Source of the DNA: Dinghuibacter sp035492835
GTDB lineage: Bacteria; Bacteroidota; Bacteroidia; Chitinophagales; Chitinophagaceae
NCBI RefSeq assembly: GCF_035492835.1
Contig: NZ_DATJIY010000170.1
Location: 1 to 16,977, forward strand
Length of the DNA: 16,977 nt
Direction: 5' to 3'
The translations under genes and the position numbers were made by a program. Position 1 is the stretch's first letter, and the number at the start of each line of letters is the position of its first letter. Below, piece by piece: positions 14,645-16,977 of the stretch. Below the pieces are notes generated by a model that had not been told where the DNA came from, searched no databases, and saw only the letters and a list, made by a program, of their open reading frames with translations.

Positions 14645-15400
14645 CTAAAAAATGCGGGTCAGGGATATGGTATGTGTACAACTGTTACTGGTTACCGTAC
14701 CCGACATGGTGGCGCCGTCGGCGGATAGGGTGAGGGTGCCCTCATCCGTATTTCCACTGTTGCTGGTGGCGACTACCTGTGCCGTATTCCCGTTGAGCGT
14801 GACCGGGCCGCTTCCGAATTCCCCGGTGTCGCCCAAATAGGCCCAGGCACCCGTGGTACTATTGATCCACAGATTGACGATCCCGTTCGAGCAATTGCTG
14901 GTCTCGCCCCCGGGGACAGTGCCCGTTCCCTGGAATACTGTCAAAAGACCGGCACTGGTTTCTTTTCCGATACTGGCGTAGACCGGCCCTTGATGGCTGG
15001 GCACATAAACCGAGTCGATGGAAGGATTGCTCCCGTCGGCGTTCACCGAGAACCAAAAGACAGAGCCGTCGGACCCGGTAAAGACGGCCTTGACAATGGC
15101 CTGTCCGCTCGTCCAATTACTGAGCGAGGTTGTGAACAGGCTGTCGATATTCCCCTGGGGTGTGGTCCATTGATAGATAAGGAAGGGCCTGGCGACCTGG
15201 AGATTGACTTCGAAATAGCCGCTGGACCCCGTCAGGCTGCCTTTATAGACACCGCCGCTTTGATGATCGTAGGAAGCGGCCGCCGCAGGTTGGGTAGATA
15301 GGCCTGAATTGCCGTTGGTCTTGGAGGAAGAACTTTTCTGGCAGCTGATAGCCCCCCAGAGGGCTATCGCCAGGCAGAACGGCCGGATCGCTGATTTCAT
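14645..15400 (-). CDS. Hypothetical lipoprotein co-transcribed with the sensor kinase
   Basis: The 251-residue protein has a lipoprotein signal with lipobox AISC (Cys20) followed by a Ser-rich stretch QKSSSSKTNG, so it should be membrane-anchored outside the cytoplasm. The rest is rich in Gly, Ser, Thr and aromatic residues, with alternating strands, and looks all-beta: SGGVYKGSLTGSSGYFEV, VFTGSDGSVFWFSVNADG and a repeat-like end with GTLTLSADGATMSGTVTS. That ending is common in Bacteroidota lipocalin-like or META-like lipoproteins. Two cysteines, one at SNCSNG and one at NSCTH, could form a disulfide. I do not recognise a function. It is the first gene of a likely operon: its stop is 14 bp before the kinase start, and a good promoter lies about 20 bp upstream of its ATG. 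Confidence 0.8.
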   Translation of the reverse strand: MKSAIRPFCLAIALWGAISCQKSSSSKTNGNSGLSTQPAAAASYDHQSGGVYKGSLTGSSGYFEVNLQVARPFLIYQWTTPQGNIDSLFTTSLSNWTSGQAIVKAVFTGSDGSVFWFSVNADGSNPSIDSVYVPSHQGPVYASIGKETSAGLLTVFQGTGTVPGGETSNCSNGIVNLWINSTTGAWAYLGDTGEFGSGPVTLNGNTAQVVATSNSGNTDEGTLTLSADGATMSGTVTSNSCTHTISLTRIF

Positions 15401-15426
15401 AGTTGGAGAGGTATTTGATTAATGGC

Positions 15427-15457
15427 CAAAATTAAATGGGGTCCATGGCGCTGGCAA
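15427..15457 (-). promoter_or_regulatory. Bacteroidota-type promoter of the lipoprotein-kinase-regulator operon
   Basis: On the minus strand, TTG at 15457-15455 is followed by a 20-base spacer and TAATTTTG at 15434-15427, a full match to the -7 consensus TAnnTTTG known for the primary Bacteroidota sigma factor. Transcription would start near 15421, leaving a leader of about 20 bases before ATG 15400. It is the best promoter match found in the window. Confidence 0.65.
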
Positions 15458-15499
15458 TACCGGGTTGACGGTATTTATGTATACCGGGAAGTTGGTATG
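15456..15499. promoter_or_regulatory. Two tandem 20-bp dyads, candidate operator pair
   Basis: AATACCGGGTTGACGGTATT (15456-15475) and TATACCGGGAAGTTGGTATG (15480-15499) share ATACCGGG-N5-GGTAT and are spaced 24 bp apart. The first is a perfect 7-bp inverted repeat around 6 bases. The first dyad touches the -33 element of the operon promoter and the second lies just upstream, roughly at -45 and -69 from the predicted start. That is a typical place for two dimers of an activator. The NarL-type regulator of the same operon is a candidate binder (inference). Confidence 0.6.
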
Positions 15500-15500
15500 C

Positions 15501-15522
15501 GGTTAAACCTATTAGGGTTAAA
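15501..15522. repeat. Short direct repeat GGTTAAA
   Basis: GGTTAAA occurs at 15501-15507 and 15516-15522, 15 bp apart, between the tandem dyads and the 11-bp inverted repeat. The copies are short and AT-rich, so they may be chance, but they add to the dense pattern of this divergent spacer. Confidence 0.3.
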
Positions 15523-15533
15523 GGACTGATTGT

Positions 15534-15587
15534 CAAGATAAGTTGGGCTGGTTGTAGGGGCGATGACGTACCCGAAAACTTATCTTG
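15534..15587. promoter_or_regulatory. 11-bp perfect inverted repeat upstream of the GH16 gene
   Basis: CAAGATAAGTT (15534-15544) and AACTTATCTTG (15577-15587) are exact reverse complements separated by 32 bp. The right arm covers the proposed -33 TTG of the GH16 promoter. The long spacer favours two separate protein-binding half-sites over an RNA hairpin, and both arms lie upstream of the proposed transcription start. Confidence 0.55.
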
Positions 15588-15607
15588 TATAGGTTTTGAC
15601 GTACCCG
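15564..15607 (+). promoter_or_regulatory. 11-bp direct repeat TGACGTACCCG upstream of the GH16 gene
   Basis: TGACGTACCCG occurs exactly at 15564-15574 and 15597-15607, a 33-bp period, about three helical turns. The copies flank the right arm of the 11-bp inverted repeat, and the second copy fills the end of the spacer between the proposed -33 and -7 elements of the GH16 promoter. A regulator bound there could block or position RNA polymerase (inference). Confidence 0.55.
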
Positions 15608-15615
15608 TTTATTTG
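15585..15615 (+). promoter_or_regulatory. Candidate promoter of the GH16 gene
   Basis: TTG at 15585-15587, a 20-base spacer and TTTATTTG at 15608-15615 (one mismatch to TAnnTTTG) have the same geometry as the divergent promoter at 15427-15457. Transcription would start near 15621, giving a leader of about 46 bases before ATG 15667. Confidence 0.4.
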
Positions 15616-15666
15616 GATAACGAACGAACCGGGGCAATTTTAGCGGCCAACCAAATTGTTCGCTAT

Positions 15667-16860
15667 ATGACAAGGAAAATCTACTATGGGCTACCCCTGG
15701 TGGCCTTAATGGCTGTGTCTTGCGCCAAAAACCTGAACAAGCCGGCCGCGACAAGCCCCACCACTCCCCGCGCCGCCACCACCTGGCAATTGGTCTGGTC
15801 CGATGAATTCAACGGGTCCAGCCTCAACACCGCCAATTGGAACATCGAGACCGGCAACCCCGGCGTCAACGACGAAGAAGAGTACTACCAGGCCGCCAAC
15901 ATCTCGGTGACGGGCGGGAACCTGGTCATCACCGCGCAACAGCAAAGCGTGGGCGGCCAGCCCTACACCTCCGCCCGGATCAATACCAGCGGGAAGGTAT
16001 CCGTACAATACGGCCGGATAGAGGCCAGCATCAAGCTGCCGTCGGGTCAGGGCCTCTGGCCGGCCTTCTGGATGCTCGGCACCAACATCGGGTCGGTGGG
16101 CTGGCCCCAGTGCGGCGAGACCGACATCATGGAGCACGTCAACACCACCTCCACCATCTATGGAACCATCCACTGGTACGACAACGGCGCCACCCAATAC
16201 GGCGGCACCACGACGACGTCCTTTACGGGCTATCACCTCTACGCGGTCGAGTGGAACGCCCAGGGGATCAGCTGGTACGTCGACAATACCCTGTATGCCC
16301 AGGCCAACATCACCAACAACATCAATAACACCGGCGCCTTCCAGAACCCCTTCTTCATCATCCTCAACATGGCCGTCGGCGGGGATTTCCCCGGTCTGAC
16401 GGTGGACAACAGCGCCCTCCCCGCCCAAATGCTGGTGGACTATGTCCGCGTATATAAAGCGGTCTCCGGCGGCGGCGCCCCGATCGGCCAATCCATCACC
16501 CTGAAAGGCAACAACGGCGACTACGTCTCTTCCGAGAACGGGACGCAGGCGATGACCTGTAACCGCACCACCGCCCAGGCCTGGGAGCACTTCACCGTCG
16601 TCGACGCCGGAAACGGCCTGGTTGCCCTCCAGGGCAGCAACGGCGACTACGTCTCCTCGGAGAACGGTGTCAATCCCATCACCTGCAACCGGGTAACCTA
16701 CAGCACCTGGGAAGAGTTCAACTGGATAACCAACGCCGACGGCAGCATCTCCCTCCAGGGCAACAACGGCGACTTCGTCTCTTCGGAGAACGGCGTCAAC
16801 CCCATGACCTGCAACCGCAGCACGGCCCAGGCCTGGGAAGACTTCCTCGTGAATCAATAA
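15667..16860 (+). CDS. GH16 beta-glucanase lipoprotein with fascin-like beta-trefoil
   Basis: The ATG at 15667 gives 397 residues beginning with a lipoprotein signal (lipobox AVSC, Cys19); a TTG further upstream in the frame adds nothing sensible. The GH16 jelly-roll (about 38-265) opens with WQLVWSDEFNGSSLNTANW and carries the catalytic motif ETDIME: Glu151 nucleophile, Asp153, Glu156 acid/base. GRIEASIKLPSGQGLWPAFWML and FFIILNMAVGGDFPG are typical of laminarinase-like members, which cut beta-1,3- or mixed-linked beta-glucans. The C-terminal part (276-395) holds three repeats of about 42 residues, each with GNNGDYVSSENG- and TCNR-like blocks, which fits one fascin-like beta-trefoil, probably a glycan-binding module. 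The protein is likely surface-anchored. It is divergent from the lipoprotein-kinase-regulator operon and shares with it a repeat-rich control region. Confidence 0.93.
   Translation: MTRKIYYGLPLVALMAVSCAKNLNKPAATSPTTPRAATTWQLVWSDEFNGSSLNTANWNIETGNPGVNDEEEYYQAANISVTGGNLVITAQQQSVGGQPYTSARINTSGKVSVQYGRIEASIKLPSGQGLWPAFWMLGTNIGSVGWPQCGETDIMEHVNTTSTIYGTIHWYDNGATQYGGTTTTSFTGYHLYAVEWNAQGISWYVDNTLYAQANITNNINNTGAFQNPFFIILNMAVGGDFPGLTVDNSALPAQMLVDYVRVYKAVSGGGAPIGQSITLKGNNGDYVSSENGTQAMTCNRTTAQAWEHFTVVDAGNGLVALQGSNGDYVSSENGVNPITCNRVTYSTWEEFNWITNADGSISLQGNNGDFVSSENGVNPMTCNRSTAQAWEDFLVNQ
16492..16851 (+). repeat. Three in-frame repeats of the GH16 beta-trefoil
   Basis: Three coding repeats begin near 16492, 16615 and 16744, each about 110-130 bp. 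The core codes G-N/S-NGDYVSSENG followed by a TCNR block and a W-E-x-F end. They are very similar at the DNA level too (for example GGCGACTACGTCTC in copies one and two), which points to fairly recent internal duplication or sequence homogenisation. Confidence 0.75.
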
Positions 16861-16935
16861 CCCCGCCCCGCCCGCCCCCGTCCCGGCCTGGCATATCGCA
16901 CCTAACAGCCTGCCATAACCGAGGCCCAGCGTGCT

Positions 16936-16961
16936 AAAAGAGGGCCGTGCTGCCCCTTTTT
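16936..16961 (+). terminator. Candidate intrinsic terminator after the GH16 gene
   Basis: AAAAGAGGGC (16936-16945) can pair with GCCCCTTTTT (16952-16961) around a 6-base loop, with one A-C mismatch and one G-T pair. The T-run is part of the stem, as in many bacterial terminators. It lies 75 bp after the GH16 stop. The stretch between, 16861-16890, is very C-rich (CCCCG/CCCG units), and no gene is seen from 16861 to the window end. Confidence 0.45.
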
Positions 16962-16977
16962 CCCTCGCTTTGCGGTG

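Noticed and set aside
15456..15607. CRISPR array or transposon ends
   Set aside because: The repeats are of several kinds, short, only two copies each, without regular spacers, target-site duplications or a transposase gene.
15706..16857. 383-codon open frame antisense to the GH16 gene
   Set aside because: It repeats only because the GH16 trefoil repeats do; the plus-strand frame has the catalytic motif and lipoprotein signal.

Overview
The window looks like a chromosomal segment of a GC-rich member of the Bacteroidota, most likely a soil or plant-associated Chitinophagaceae-type bacterium (inference). The reasons are several lipoproteins with a Cys lipobox, a short Crp/Fnr regulator of the Bacteroidota type, a periplasmic-TPR histidine kinase paired with a NarL-type regulator, a TonB-plug-like sequence of the SusC/outer-membrane-receptor kind, and a promoter matching the Bacteroidota -33 TTG / -7 TAnnTTTG pattern. 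No rRNA, tRNA, CRISPR array or insertion sequence was seen.

Layout. (1) 1-309: the C-terminal part of a GNAT acetyltransferase, whose stop overlaps by 6 bp the stop of a convergent 3-hydroxyisobutyrate-dehydrogenase-like oxidoreductase (304-1155, minus). (2) 1228-6221, plus: a tight three-gene cluster of an alpha/beta-hydrolase lipoprotein, a GH110-type alpha-1,3-galactosidase and a GH95-type alpha-1,2-L-fucosidase. Together the two glycosidases have the activities needed to strip a blood-group-B-like Gal-alpha-1,3-(Fuc-alpha-1,2)-Gal cap. (3) 6305-7257, minus: a four-helix DUF4267-like membrane protein overlapping a Crp/Fnr regulator by 43 bp. (4) 7350-12088, minus: a run of NTF2-like secreted protein, sugar-isomerase-like TIM-barrel lipoprotein, NADPH-dependent FMN reductase and short-chain dehydrogenase. 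These are joined by three successive ATGA stop/start overlaps and followed after 38 bp by a MuiA/DUF4139 family protein. (5) 12179-15400, minus: a likely operon of hypothetical lipoprotein, TPR histidine kinase and NarL/LuxR response regulator. (6) 15667-16860, plus: a GH16 beta-glucanase lipoprotein with a three-repeat fascin-like beta-trefoil, transcribed divergently from the lipoprotein-kinase-regulator operon.

The most unusual items are these. The DUF4139 protein carries an in-frame segment resembling the plug of a TonB-dependent receptor (about residues 308-365). The 266-bp divergent region 15401-15666 is packed with repeats: two 20-bp dyads, an 11-bp inverted repeat and an 11-bp direct repeat, all placed around two recognisable promoters. 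The four-gene ATGA-coupled operon mixes exported and cytosolic enzymes and may serve oxidoreductive sugar chemistry. All functions are inferred from sequence by eye; no searches were run.
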